Source: Spirochaetales bacterium (GTDB lineage: Bacteria > Spirochaetota > Leptospiria > Leptospirales > Leptonemataceae). From it: 64,000 bases of DNA. Of the stretch, positions 9,224 to 18,300 are shown piece after piece (within the stretch, counting starts at the first letter, position 1; each line of letters starts with the position of its first letter). Under the pieces are notes generated by a model, which did no database searches, had not been told where the DNA came from, and saw nothing but the letters and a program-made list of their open reading frames with translations. The stretch is from positions 1-64,000 of the forward strand of contig JACKOY010000010.1 of NCBI GenBank assembly GCA_024233935.1. Reading direction: 5' to 3'. A program made the position numbers and the translations under genes.

Positions 9224-9251
9224 CAAAAGTGTCGCGTGGTCGACACTTTTG
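9224..9251. terminator. Perfect 11-bp inverted repeat between the tRNA copies
   Basis: CAAAAGTGTCG (9224-9234) and CGACACTTTTG (9241-9251) are perfectly complementary around a 6-base loop. The A/T-rich outer ends make it terminator-like on both strands. It lies in the ~80-bp segment separating the two tRNA repeats and would stop a transcript from the truncated copy. It could also be the inverted repeat of a small inserted element. Confidence 0.5.
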
Positions 9252-9291
9252 AACCCGTGACGAGCGACCCATAGGGAGCGAGTTTAGAATT

Positions 9292-9440
9292 CGACCAATT
9301 GATTAACAGTCAACTGCTCTACCGACTGAGCTACAGGGGAGTGTCGGACAGGCGGGAAGGCTCCCGCGGCACTATGTTTTTGGCGGTGGGGGCTGTGTCA
9401 AGCGCGTAGCCGGAGAGGGAAGGCCGCGCGCGGCGCGCTC
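9292..9440. repeat. Direct repeat copy 2 (truncated tRNA-Asn plus upstream region)
   Basis: The second copy of the tRNA-Asn block. The tRNA-like part (9292-9340 on the minus strand) stops after the anticodon arm and variable loop; the T-arm and 3' acceptor strand are replaced by unrelated sequence (AATTCTAAACTCG on the minus strand). It cannot form a tRNA. The promoter-like TTGACA is retained, so a short non-tRNA transcript could be made. It may come from a tandem tRNA duplication later broken by insertion or deletion, or from an integration event. Confidence 0.85.
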
Positions 9441-9466
9441 CGAAGCATGCGGCCGGTCGGGCCTGT

Positions 9467-10714
9467 TCAGCCGGCGGTAGCGGAGATCAGGTTTTTGCGG
9501 AGCTTCTTGTAGGGCTGCCAGGCGAAGGCTTTCAGAAAGTCGCGGGCCGCGAGGGCGCCGCGATAGAACAGGTCCAGCTTCTGGGCCCCGCTCATGCGAA
9601 AGTTCAGCCAGTTGTGATTGCCGGTGTCGATGCGGCCGACCAGGGCGCGGTAGTCCGGATTGCGAAACAGGAAGTCCAGGTCGGCGTAGTGTTGCATGGA
9701 TTCCAGAAGCGCCATCGTGTAGGCCAAAAATCCATCGGTCTTGTGGGCCTGCCGGGTGGCCCCGAGTTTGATTCCGAAAGTGGGCGCCACGGGGACCTTC
9801 GAATAATCATGAAACAAACTGATCGGAAAGTTGGACATGATGCCGCCGTCCGCAAACAACACTTCGTCTGGCGGCGTGTGTCGATAGCGTCCCCGTTCTT
9901 TCCAGGCCGCCTGCACCCCCGGGATTCGCCGAATACCCCGCGCCCGCAGCGGATGAAAGAACAGCGGAATCGACATGGAAGCCCGCACATAATACGAGGG
10001 CGATAGCGCCGCCGTGTTGCGCCAGTACATGGGCGCCATTTCGGGAAACACGGCTTTGGTTTCGGTCGTGATGTCGGCGGCCACGATTTTCAGTTCACAG
10101 GGCAGCTGCTGGAGCGAACGACCCGTTTCGCGGTGCTGCAGCCCGGCCGGATTCTTCTGGATTCTTTTTACCAACAAGTCGGTGGTTGCCGTGCCCGCGG
10201 CCTTCAGCTGCGCGTGGAGCCAGTCCTGAAATTTCTTGCCCGGGTTCAGCCCGTAGTCGTCTCGTAGATTGTCCAGGACCTGGGCCGCCTTGAAGGCGCC
10301 CTTGAACCAGCGCTGCGGCCACTCTCCCGAACCGAGATAGTGACTCATGTCGGCGGCATCGGAATCGCCATCGATAAAATCGGCGATGTTCATCGAAAAC
10401 AGGATCTCGCAGAGTCTTGCACTTTTCGCTTCGTGCTTTTCGGCCAGGGCGGCCAGCAGAAGCGCCACAATCGAACCGGCCGAGGTTCCGCCGATGCTCA
10501 AGAAACGCAGGCCGGCCGTTTCCAGAGCGTAGATGTATCCCACCAGGGCAACACCCAGGACGCCGCCGCCTTCCATGACCAGGTCCACATACTGCAGACG
10601 TTTGCCGTCGCGTTCTTCAATCACATCGGACAGAATCAGGTCCGGCCCCAGTTCCTCGAGTTCATGGAGCAGCGGACCGATCTTCTGATGGCTTCGCAGT
10701 TCTTCAGGATTCAT
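9467..10714 (-). CDS. Patatin-like phospholipase
   Basis: 415 residues. The patatin fold signatures are all present: a glycine-rich oxyanion loop EGGGVLGVALVG (about 49-60), nucleophile elbow GTSAG (Ser at about 78), and the Asp of the dyad in FADGGIMSNFP (about 290). The expected role is a Ser-Asp lipid acyl hydrolase. There is no signal peptide, so it is probably cytoplasmic or membrane-peripheral. Its ATG lies inside the 3' end of the upstream membrane protein gene (11-base overlap in another frame), which argues for co-expression. Bacterial patatins are sometimes effectors with a dedicated membrane partner; whether that holds here is inference. Confidence 0.9.
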   Translation of the reverse strand: MNPEELRSHQKIGPLLHELEELGPDLILSDVIEERDGKRLQYVDLVMEGGGVLGVALVGYIYALETAGLRFLSIGGTSAGSIVALLLAALAEKHEAKSARLCEILFSMNIADFIDGDSDAADMSHYLGSGEWPQRWFKGAFKAAQVLDNLRDDYGLNPGKKFQDWLHAQLKAAGTATTDLLVKRIQKNPAGLQHRETGRSLQQLPCELKIVAADITTETKAVFPEMAPMYWRNTAALSPSYYVRASMSIPLFFHPLRARGIRRIPGVQAAWKERGRYRHTPPDEVLFADGGIMSNFPISLFHDYSKVPVAPTFGIKLGATRQAHKTDGFLAYTMALLESMQHYADLDFLFRNPDYRALVGRIDTGNHNWLNFRMSGAQKLDLFYRGALAARDFLKAFAWQPYKKLRKNLISATAG

Positions 10715-11582
10715 TCGCGGCCTCCGCGGCTTTCTCAGCCGGGTCGCTTTCGGGTTCGGAATCGCTTTTCGTGCCCAGAGCCCGGGCGCGCAAACGCAAC
10801 AGCCAGACAGTGACCAGTGTCGAAATCACCGCGATACTCACGGCGAGCCCTTGACTTGTAGGAGCTGCAAACTGTACGTTGCCGGCGATACGCAGAGCAT
10901 CCAGCGCCGGTTGAGCGATGAGTCGCGTACTTATGATCTGCGTTACGATCAGGATCGGCACCGGCAGAAATGCCATCCAGGACGTCAGGCGCGAAATAGG
11001 GCCGGGCTGAAAGGGAAACCAGTCGATGGTGTGCGCAGGCTTTCTATCCCGTATAACGCGTCGGCTGAGCCGCTCAAAGGTCGTGCCAAACCAGAGCAAA
11101 AGCACCAGCAGTAGCGGTGGACCTGCTAATAGGGCGCTTCCGAGCGAAGCCGAGGCCAGGTAGCCGGATCCTGGTTTGCGAATTTCCTTCAGAAACTCTT
11201 TGGCGCGTTGGTCCCAATCGCCCGGAGCTACGAGAATACTTGTGTATTCATTGAGCTTTGTTCGCACTTCGTAGAGCTCATCCCGTAATGCCGAGATAGA
11301 CGTACAAACATGGCTCTTCTCGCACTCTTCCAATGCGGATCGGAAATCCTTGTTGAGGCCGCGCAGCACCGCACGTGTTTCCAGCGCCACAATTGTCTCG
11401 TTTACAATACCAAGCGCTTCCTGGTTTTGCCCCATTGCTTCGACATGCTGCAAATGTTGGAGTAGCGGTAGGTGCACATTGAGTACCACAAAGGCGTAGG
11501 CGCCGACGGCCAGCATTAGAACCTGGAATTGTTTCTGGCAGCGGTCGACCAGCTCCTTGAGCGTATGCGTGTATTGGGGCAT
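10704..11582 (-). CDS. Membrane protein of unknown function upstream of the patatin gene
   Basis: 292 residues, no family recognised. There is one hydrophobic segment near the N-terminus (about 20-40), a long soluble central region containing two Cys (about 100-110) and helical charged stretches, then hydrophobic segments at about 165-185, 215-240 and 262-285. The C-terminal tail is rich in acidic residues and Ala. The layout suggests a four-helix membrane protein with a ~120-residue extracytoplasmic loop. It overlaps the patatin gene by 11 bases and is probably its partner in one transcript. Confidence 0.75.
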   Translation of the reverse strand: MPQYTHTLKELVDRCQKQFQVLMLAVGAYAFVVLNVHLPLLQHLQHVEAMGQNQEALGIVNETIVALETRAVLRGLNKDFRSALEECEKSHVCTSISALRDELYEVRTKLNEYTSILVAPGDWDQRAKEFLKEIRKPGSGYLASASLGSALLAGPPLLLVLLLWFGTTFERLSRRVIRDRKPAHTIDWFPFQPGPISRLTSWMAFLPVPILIVTQIISTRLIAQPALDALRIAGNVQFAAPTSQGLAVSIAVISTLVTVWLLRLRARALGTKSDSEPESDPAEKAAEAANES

Positions 11583-11621
11583 CTCGTCGATTTGATTTGC
11601 GTTGTGCAGAGATCAAGAAAG

Positions 11622-11650
11622 TTTATAGAACAAAAAACTACATGGTAATG
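11622..11650 (-). promoter_or_regulatory. Possible promoter of the membrane protein-patatin operon
   Basis: On the minus strand TATAAA (11627-11622) lies about 40 bases before the ATG at 11582. The best -35 candidates (TTACCA or ATTACC, about 11643-11649) are weak and closely spaced. The local A/T richness against a GC-rich background supports a promoter here. Confidence 0.35.
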
Positions 11651-12153
11651 CGTAATACTACTCAGGCCAGGAGCGCCGGGCTCTGCATCCGGAAATCGGC
11701 TCCCGGTCCGGTAGACCCGGAGCCGTAGCCCGAGCCCGTGCAGGAGAGGTCGATGGCCGAACCGAAATGTCGGCGGCAATGCGCTCGAACGGTCTTTGTT
11801 TTCGCCGCCACCCTGGTTGTATTCTATCGGTGTCTTCGGATGAAGTTTGCCCCGGTGCGCACGCCAGCCACTGAGGCATTCCCAAGAAGACTCGCGAACA
11901 CAGCGGCGGTCACGGGGCCCGTAAGCGGGCCATGCATTCCGGGACGTACACATCAAAAACGATCTACAAATTAGAGTATCTTTTCAGGCCGAACCTGTTG
12001 ACTGCGGGTAGAATTCTGGCCAACGGAATCGGTCTATGACACATGTGGTCGTAGCGCTTGAACAGGATTCCTTCATCGCTGCATGAAATTGCCGGCTGCT
12101 GTCGAGGAGCCGCAAGCAGCAAGTGCGGCGCGGAAAAGTAGCACGCAGTTATC
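11651..12153. other. Intergenic region without a convincing gene
   Basis: Several short ORFs cross this stretch on both strands, but none has coding-like composition or a recognisable family. The only structure I see is a GC-rich hairpin: CGGCTCC (11698-11704) pairs with GGAGCCG (11719-11725). Confidence 0.5.
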
Positions 12154-12423
12154 ATGCCCCCTTCCAACGATGCAGAACGCGCACAGTCCCTTCGAAAGCA
12201 CCTGAAAGAGGTGGAGGGCTGGATGTTGCCTTTCTTGAATGTCAGTCGGGCGCCGGCCGGCGGGCGCCGTCGTTTTGCGACCGTGCTTCTGGCCGATGTT
12301 TCCCGCGGTCGCTACCTGGTTTACGAACCCGGGTTGGGTCCTCTCAACGCCCGCATGGGTGACGTCATTCAGGAATATGAAAATCTCGAGCAACTGCTGG
12401 ACGACGGCTGGATGATCGACTGA
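12154..12423 (+). CDS. Small conserved-looking hypothetical protein
   Basis: 89 residues, family not recognised. The composition is protein-like: an amphipathic charged N-terminus, then RRRFATVLLADVSRGRYLVYEPG and a C-terminal acidic helix ending DDGWMID. No signal peptide or membrane helix. ATG 12154 is the only reasonable start in frame. It stands alone, convergent with the lipoprotein gene 78 bases downstream. It could be a small adaptor or ribosome-associated protein, but nothing in the sequence decides this. Confidence 0.6.
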   Translation: MPPSNDAERAQSLRKHLKEVEGWMLPFLNVSRAPAGGRRRFATVLLADVSRGRYLVYEPGLGPLNARMGDVIQEYENLEQLLDDGWMID

Positions 12424-12500
12424 GGCAGCGGCCGGGCGGCATTCCTTTCCCGATCAGAAAATCGAGCCCGGTCGGCCCGAAAATTTCGTCAGCCGGACGC

Positions 12501-13289
12501 TCAGCGTAGTTTGACGACCAGGTCAAAGCCGGCCTGCTCCTCCATCAGGTAGCTGACAAAGGGAAAACGAATCAGGCTTTGCTCACCCATGTCGATGATC
12601 TCCAGTTCGTGACTTTCGCCGCTCGCCCGGGACACCAGACGCGCCGATTGCGGCCGCAAACCCGCGCCCAGCACCAGATCGTAGGTCGCACTCTGAAACA
12701 TCATGCGCGCGATGCGTTCGAAGGGTTCGTTGTTTGTGGCGCCGCTCTCGTCTTCGTTCTCCGCGGCTTCGGATTGCGCATCGGCCGGTGCGTCCGGGGA
12801 GGGTTCGGCCGCGCTATCGTTCTGTGGTCCTCCGAGTTCGGCCCTGGTCTCGTCGCTGAAGCGAAAGGTCAGGGTGCGCGCGCTGGCGTCGTAGTGCGGA
12901 ACAATGGCCCCCATCTTGTCTTCTTCACCGGCTTGCGGAACCGCCGCCAGGGTGTTCAGGCCGGGCAGGGTGAAGTCCAGGGCCATGCCGCGTACCGGAC
13001 CGTCTTCAATTTGCCGCCCCTGAATTTCCACGTCCTGGCCGAGGCGACTTCGCACCTGGGCCTGCATTTCGGAAAGGGACTCCTGCATGCGATCGCCGGA
13101 ATTTTCTGGCGTGGCCTGTTGTTGTTGCTGTTCCAGATTGGCGGGCACCGTAAGCCGCCAGTGCACACGCAGGCGGCCATCGGCGTCGGTTCGAATCACA
13201 TGCAGAATGTTTATGCAGCTCGAAAAAGTCGCAAGCATCGCCAGCGCGGCAAAGCTGGTGGAAACTCGTCGCAGCAGATTGGGGTTCAT
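12501..13289 (-). CDS. Lipoprotein of unknown function
   Basis: 262 residues from ATG 13289; an ATG 15 bases further up is less likely. The N-terminus RRVSTSFAALAMLATFSSC is a type II signal peptide with a spirochaete-style lipobox (FSSC). The mature part includes a short poly-Gln tract, a beta-rich domain (alternating hydrophobic residues, LTFRFSDETRAEL), then an acidic Pro/Ala/Glu-rich linker (about 165-190) and a C-terminal ~70-residue domain. Transcription is convergent with the small gene at 12154. I assign no function. Confidence 0.8.
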   Translation of the reverse strand: MNPNLLRRVSTSFAALAMLATFSSCINILHVIRTDADGRLRVHWRLTVPANLEQQQQQATPENSGDRMQESLSEMQAQVRSRLGQDVEIQGRQIEDGPVRGMALDFTLPGLNTLAAVPQAGEEDKMGAIVPHYDASARTLTFRFSDETRAELGGPQNDSAAEPSPDAPADAQSEAAENEDESGATNNEPFERIARMMFQSATYDLVLGAGLRPQSARLVSRASGESHELEIIDMGEQSLIRFPFVSYLMEEQAGFDLVVKLR

Positions 13290-13414
13290 GCCGCATGGGA
13301 ACACGCCATCGTTCGTGTTTCCATGTTTTTTCGTAAATGCAGACGGTTTTTTTTGGTCAGAATTTCGAACGATAGCGCAACCGCTGCGTGCCCGCCCGGC
13401 GCCCCGGTTTGTTT

Positions 13415-13572
13415 GCGCCCGGCACTCTAAGTGCCAGCACTGAGCGAATTGCTGCCTCTAACTGGCAAATCGGCGCCCGGCACGAATTTGCGTGTGGCGT
13501 CTGCGTTTGCGTGCTCGGTGAGTGCCGACCGCACCTTGCGCATCGTCGGCATTCTGCAATCGGCGCCCGGCA
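13415..13572. repeat. Short GCGCCCGGCA repeat, three copies
   Basis: GCGCCCGGCA occurs at 13415-13424, 13473-13482 and 13563-13572. The last two are embedded in a longer near-match (ATCGGCGCCCGGCA followed by an A/G-TTTG tail), 90 bp apart. They lie in the non-coding stretch between the lipoprotein and the oxidoreductase remnant. Significance unknown. Confidence 0.4.
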
Positions 13573-13596
13573 AGAGTTTGTCGGAAGACAGGAAAC

Positions 13597-13785
13597 TCAG
13601 CTTCGGACTCTGGCCATCATCGGATAGTCGGTATAACCCTTTGCTCCGCGCGTGTAGAATGTAATCGCATCAGCCGCGTTCAGCGCCGCATCCGTTTGCA
13701 ATCGTTCCACAAGATCCGGATTGGCGAGAAACGGTCTGCCAAAAGCGACCAGGTCTCCGTTCCCGGCTGCGAGGTCTGCATTGGC
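13597..13785 (-). pseudogene. 3' remnant of an Old Yellow Enzyme family (alkene/N-ethylmaleimide reductase) gene
   Basis: About 62 codons read DLVAFGRPFLANPDLVERLQ, then DAALNAADAITFYTRGAKGYT and DYP before stop, the extreme C-terminus of NemA/OYE-type flavin oxidoreductases. Full enzymes have ~350-370 residues; the TIM-barrel N-terminal part with FMN and catalytic residues is absent upstream. The codons before this homology read as unrelated sequence reaching the cupin gene. It is therefore a deletion remnant, not a functional enzyme. Confidence 0.75.
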
Positions 13786-13843
13786 CCACTCTTTTTCGCC
13801 GGCTCCGCGGGTATGCAGAACGAAATGCGAAGGGTGCATGGGT

Positions 13844-14242
13844 CTAACGACTTTTGTGTTGTGTGCCTACCCCGGCCGTGATGAAAAACACGGTCGCTTC
13901 GCCGGATACATCGGCCGTGTGCCAGACACCGGCCGGATTGACGATCGCATCACCGGCGCGCAGAGTCACGGTCTTCGTTCCGTCCGGAAGTTCCTGGTGC
14001 AGGGTGATTTCTCCGGCCATACAGTAGACCAGTTCTTCGCCTTCGGGGTGCATTTCCCAGCTATCCCAGGACTCCGAAAAACGATACACGCTGACCAGTC
14101 GACCTTCGATGCCGTCCGAAGCGGTACGCTCGCTGTAGCGTTCGTACCAGGACATGTCCGTGAAGGGCTCCTGGACAAGGACTTTCGCACCCAGACCCAA
14201 ATGTACGGGGTTTTCTTCTATTCTAAAGACAGCAGTTTCCAT
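13844..14242 (-). CDS. Cupin-domain protein
   Basis: 132 residues forming a single small beta-barrel. The two cupin motifs are visible: WEMHPEGEELVYCMAGEITL (about 65-84), supplying His/Glu metal ligands, and GDAIVNPAGVWHTADV (about 98-113), supplying the last His. Such proteins are metal-dependent isomerases, dioxygenases or binding proteins; substrate cannot be told from sequence. ATG 14242 starts a natural N-terminus and no signal peptide is present. It sits next to the oxidoreductase remnant, with which it may once have formed a detoxification or metabolic pair. Confidence 0.85.
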   Translation of the reverse strand: METAVFRIEENPVHLGLGAKVLVQEPFTDMSWYERYSERTASDGIEGRLVSVYRFSESWDSWEMHPEGEELVYCMAGEITLHQELPDGTKTVTLRAGDAIVNPAGVWHTADVSGEATVFFITAGVGTQHKSR

Positions 14243-14573
14243 TCGCCTGGCCCTCTTGAAAACCTGACGTCGTGGGTTACTCTGTCAACCATCCTGAGGG
14301 CCTTGAGACTCGATTTTCAGTCGCAAGGCTTACGCGAGCGCACAGAAAGACCGGTCGCGGATGGCGCGGGCTCTTATTTCTGAAAGCGGACGTGAGCCCG
14401 TTGCGGCGCAGCGCCATTACAAGGGCGTGAGTCTATCGATCCAGTCGCAAATGCTTTGGGTTTGCATGGCAAGAAGGCTCAGGGACGGTGGCGTGCTGGC
14501 TCTCGTCGGGTACGCACGCAAGCCAGGCGTGGCACGATTCTTTTAGGTACGGGACAGGCGGGAGCAGTCAAAT
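14243..14573. other. Intergenic region without a convincing gene
   Basis: Only a 61-codon ORF with non-protein-like composition crosses this stretch. I see no promoter with good consensus or RNA structure apart from the hairpin that follows at 14574. Confidence 0.45.
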
Positions 14574-14602
14574 AGGTCGGGCCCGCGATGCAGACCCGAC
14601 CT
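14574..14602 (-). terminator. Hairpin downstream of the RRM gene
   Basis: AGGTCGGG (14574-14581) and CCCGACCT (14595-14602) form a perfect 8-bp stem with a 13-base loop, starting 8 bases after the stop of the RRM gene on the minus strand. Only a short ATTT follows, so it is a weak intrinsic terminator or a 3'-end stabilising structure. Confidence 0.5.
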
Positions 14603-14609
14603 TCAAAGA

Positions 14610-14864
14610 TCAATAGCGGTTGGCTTTCGGACGCGCTTCGTTAACAACGATCGGTCGGCCGTTCACTTCTGTGTCCGCCAGCGCGTTCATAGCCGCGATG
14701 GCTTCTTTTTTGTTCGGCATCTCAACGAAGCCAAAACCGCGCGCGCGGCCGGTATCGCGATCGGTAATGATATTTACCGAAGTCACTTCTCCGTGGGCGC
14801 TGAACAGGTCCGTGATCGAATCTTGATCGGCGTCAAAGCTTAAATTACCTACATACAGTTTCAT
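14610..14864 (-). CDS. RRM-domain RNA-binding protein (Rbp-type)
   Basis: 84 residues that are almost entirely one RNA recognition motif: RNP2 KLYVGNLSF at residues 2-10 and RNP1 RGFGFVEM at about 44-51, with the conserved aromatic residues. These small glycine-poor RRM proteins (cyanobacterial and spirochaetal Rbp) bind single-stranded RNA and are often cold- or growth-phase-responsive chaperones. ATG 14864 is chosen over a TTG four codons earlier because it begins directly at the RRM beta-1 strand. The gene is monocistronic, followed by a hairpin. Confidence 0.95.
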   Translation of the reverse strand: MKLYVGNLSFDADQDSITDLFSAHGEVTSVNIITDRDTGRARGFGFVEMPNKKEAIAAMNALADTEVNGRPIVVNEARPKANRY

Positions 14865-15369
14865 TCTGTTTTCCAAAAAGTCAATTCGCTAGCTTCCAAA
14901 GACGCTGCCGGAACAGGTTTAAGAACGGGGACGGAGGAGGGGAAGGACGGATCCTTGCTCGAACAGCTCGGGTTCTTGCGCCGAGTTTCTATTGCAATCG
15001 GTATCGAAAAAAAGCGTAAGCCACGGGGCCGGGAGGGCCCGCATTCGTCAAGAAAAATAAGTGTCCCGGCGGGAGCTGTTGATGGGCCGTGGCACCGGCG
15101 TCTGAGGAGCGTAGCGCGCCGGGAAGACCAGGCGGGACCGGCCGGTGCATCGGAAGGCGCGGCATTTTCATCGGGGCCCGGTTGCGGTGTCCGTGGCCGG
15201 CCGAAACCTGGAACAGAATCAGAGTCGTACTGCCGGCGCGCAAACCCCGGCGTTTGAAAGATGAAAGCGGGAGCGGCGTGCATGGCCGCGTTTTTGCACT
15301 TGCTATTTGGTGGCGTGGGGCCTTCCTCTTGTTGTGCCCTTGTCTTCGCGCCCGCTTCCGCGATCGACC
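14865..15369. other. Divergent intergenic region between the RRM gene and the hybrid sensor kinase
   Basis: About 500 bp with no convincing coding sequence; long ORFs here have the biased composition of antisense frames. It presumably holds the promoter and leader of both divergent genes. I see no consensus -35/-10 pair. A small hairpin CTCGG...CCGAG lies near 14967-14987. Confidence 0.4.
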
Positions 15370-18300
15370 ATGTTGGGTGTCGTTTTAGGCCTTGTATTTC
15401 TGGTGGCCTGCGAAGGCGGCTCGCCTGTGTCAACGTCACCCGTGAACGCGGATGGGGCCATTGATCTCTCGGACCGTGACTTTAGCCGGGGCGATGCAAT
15501 TCCCCTGACGGGTCCCTGGGAGTTTTATTGGTCAGAGCTGATCCCGCCCGGAGAGTTTTCCGATCGGGATCTTGCCGGGCGTGTGGAGTTGCCCCACGAA
15601 TGGGGAGACGACCCGGAAGATGCGTCCACTCCCTACGGCCGCGCAACCTATCGCCTGCGTTTCCTTCTGTCGGAGTCCCATTCGTTGCGCGGACTTGCTC
15701 TCCATCTGCCTTCTATTCGCAGCGCCTATCGCCTGTACCTGAACGGCGATTTGATCGCGGTTCGGGGAGCGCTCAATCAAGACGGCGAGGGCGAGCCCCT
15801 GCTGTTGCGCCAGACTGTAAGTCTGCCCTCGCTCTTGCCCGAAAACGAATTGGTTTTACAGGTAGCGAACCTGCACACGCGCAAAGGGGGCGTTCTGCAA
15901 CCGATTGAACTCGGGCTTGCGAGCGGGCTTTTTCGGCGGGAGCTTTCCGGCATTGTGTTTGAGACACTCATGGCCGGGGCCCTGGCCATGATGGCCGTCT
16001 ATTTTTTTGGCGTCTCCCTGGGCATTCGTCGGGAGGCTTCGGCTTTCTGGCTGGCGGTGTTGTGCGCGGTGGTGGCCCTGCGCACGGGACTCGTCGGCGA
16101 CAAGGTTCTGGTGCGGCTGTTTCTGGAATCCAACGGAGCCCTGGCCTATCGCCTTGAGTTTCTGACCCTGCCCCTGATGATCTTGAGCGCCATCTTGCTT
16201 GTGCACAGCCTGTTTCCGAAAGACGCCCTCGGCCTCGCGCTCTGGAGTTTCGGGGCGCTGTTTTTGGCTTATATGAGCCTGATTGTGTTTGCCCCCATTC
16301 GCCTGTTCACCGCGATCCTGCCGTACTTTCAGATCGTGGGGTTGGTTGTTCCGGGTCTCTATATCGTTTTCATACTGGGCCGCGCGATCCACCGGCGGCG
16401 AACCGGCTCCCGGCTGATGCTTGTATCCATGGGGCTGGCCTTTTCGATCGGGATGGGTTCCATACTAAAGCTGTATTTTGATACTTCCGCCCTCCAGGTT
16501 GTGATCGTGATGCTGGGTTTTGCGTTTCTTTTGACCCTGAGATTTGCCAGGGCTCTGGTTCAGGTGGAGCGCCTCTCGGCGGAAATGCAGCGCAAGAATC
16601 AATCCCTGAAAAAACTGGACCGCCTGAAAGATGAGTTTCTGGCCAACACGTCGCACGAATTGAGAACGCCGCTGAACGGCATCATCGGAATCACGGAATC
16701 GTTGCTGGCCGGCGCCGGTGGGGCGATAGCGCAACCGGTCAAAAGCAATCTGGAACTTGTGGCGGCAAGCGGTCGGCGCCTCATCAACCTGATCAACGAC
16801 ATTCTCGACCTTTCGAAATTACGGCACGGCGATTTTGTAGTGCACCCGGTTGCGGTGGATCTGCGTCCGCTGATTGAGGCGGTCACCGCGCTTTCGCGAC
16901 CATTGATTGGTGAAAAGCCCGTGAACATGCGGACCGAGATTCAATCGGATCTTCCGGACGTTCTGGTGGATCGTGATCGGATTGAGCAGGTGTTGCACAA
17001 CCTGGTCGGCAACGCAATCAAGTTCACGAAAGAAGGCCTCATCACGGTGCGGGCGGTCCGCAGTTCTGATTTTGCCGATCGGGTCGTGGTTTCGATCGCG
17101 GACACCGGCATTGGCATTCCGCCCGAGAAGTTCGACGTGATTTTTGACGCGTTTTCCCAGGCCGATGGTTCCATCTCCCGCGAGTTCGGCGGCACCGGTC
17201 TTGGTCTCGGGATCAGCCGGCAGCTGGTGGAGTTGCACTGCGGTCGGCTGGAGGTTCAAAGCGCGCCCGGTCGCGGCTCCGTTTTTTCGTTCACGCTGCC
17301 GGTCGCGTTTGCGGAGTCAGGCGACCGCTCCGAAAAGAAGGCCCGTCCCGCTGCAGAACCGATCGCAAAAGACACATCGGACATGGCGGGCGAGCAGGGG
17401 TCGGCGCCAGTGGTGGCGGAAGCAGAAGCGGCGCGGGGTGAAGCGGGTGTGCCACTTCGCATTCTGGTCGTGGACGATGACCCCGTCAACCTTCAGGTGC
17501 TTCGCAATCACCTGCTCTTAAACGGCCACCAGATTGTTTCTGCCAGTGACGGTCGCGTGGCCCTCCGTCAGTTTGAAGAGCACGGTCCTTTTGATTTGAT
17601 CTTGCTCGACGTGATGATGCCGGGGCTCTCGGGCTACGAAGTCTGTCGTATTTTGCGCGAACAATATTCGTCGACCGAACTGCCCATCATCATGCTGACC
17701 GCGCGTGATCGCATGAACGATCTTTTGATGGGCTTTGAGTCCGGCGCCAACGACTATCTGACCAAACCCTTTGATGGCCGCGAATTGCTGGCGCGCGTTC
17801 GAACCATGGCGGCGCTGAAACAATCCGCCCGCGCCCAGTCCGATCTGGCCGCGCTACAATCCGAACTGACGATGGCGCACACCCTGCAACAGTCGCTTTT
17901 GCCGCGTCGCATTCCGGAGTACCCCGGTCTTAAGATAGCGGTGCGTTATCAGGCCATGCAGAACGTGGGCGGCGACTTCTATGATTTTCGGCCCGACGAA
18001 AACGGCATTGGTGTGCTCATAGCCGACGTTTCCGGTCATGGAGTTTCGGCCGCTCTGATTGTCTCGATGGTCAAAATTGCTTTCTGGCTTCAAAAGCAGG
18101 ACCTGCGCGCCCCCGATCAGATTTTCGCGGGCATGAATCGCATTCTGTGCGAGAACGTGGAATCGTCTTTCGTCACGGCCTGCTATGCGTACGTCGATCC
18201 CGTAAAGAAGGTGCTGGTTACGAGCAACGCCGGTCATCCACCGCTCTTGCTCTGGAGGAAAAAAGAACAACGGCTGCTTTCACTGCGCCCCGCGGGCCGA

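Noticed and set aside
8933..9226. N-terminal extension of the hsdR fragment reading through the tRNA-Asn gene
   Set aside because: The peptide SPVAQSVEQLTVNQLVVGSSP is the antisense-free translation of the tRNA itself, a common annotation artefact.
11516..11956. 146-codon minus-strand ORF upstream of the membrane protein
   Set aside because: Overlaps the better-supported membrane protein start and has Arg/Ser-biased shadow-like composition.
14861..15439. 192-codon minus-strand ORF between the RRM and sensor genes
   Set aside because: Pro/Arg/Ser-rich composition without fold-like pattern; overlaps the start of the RRM gene and of the sensor.
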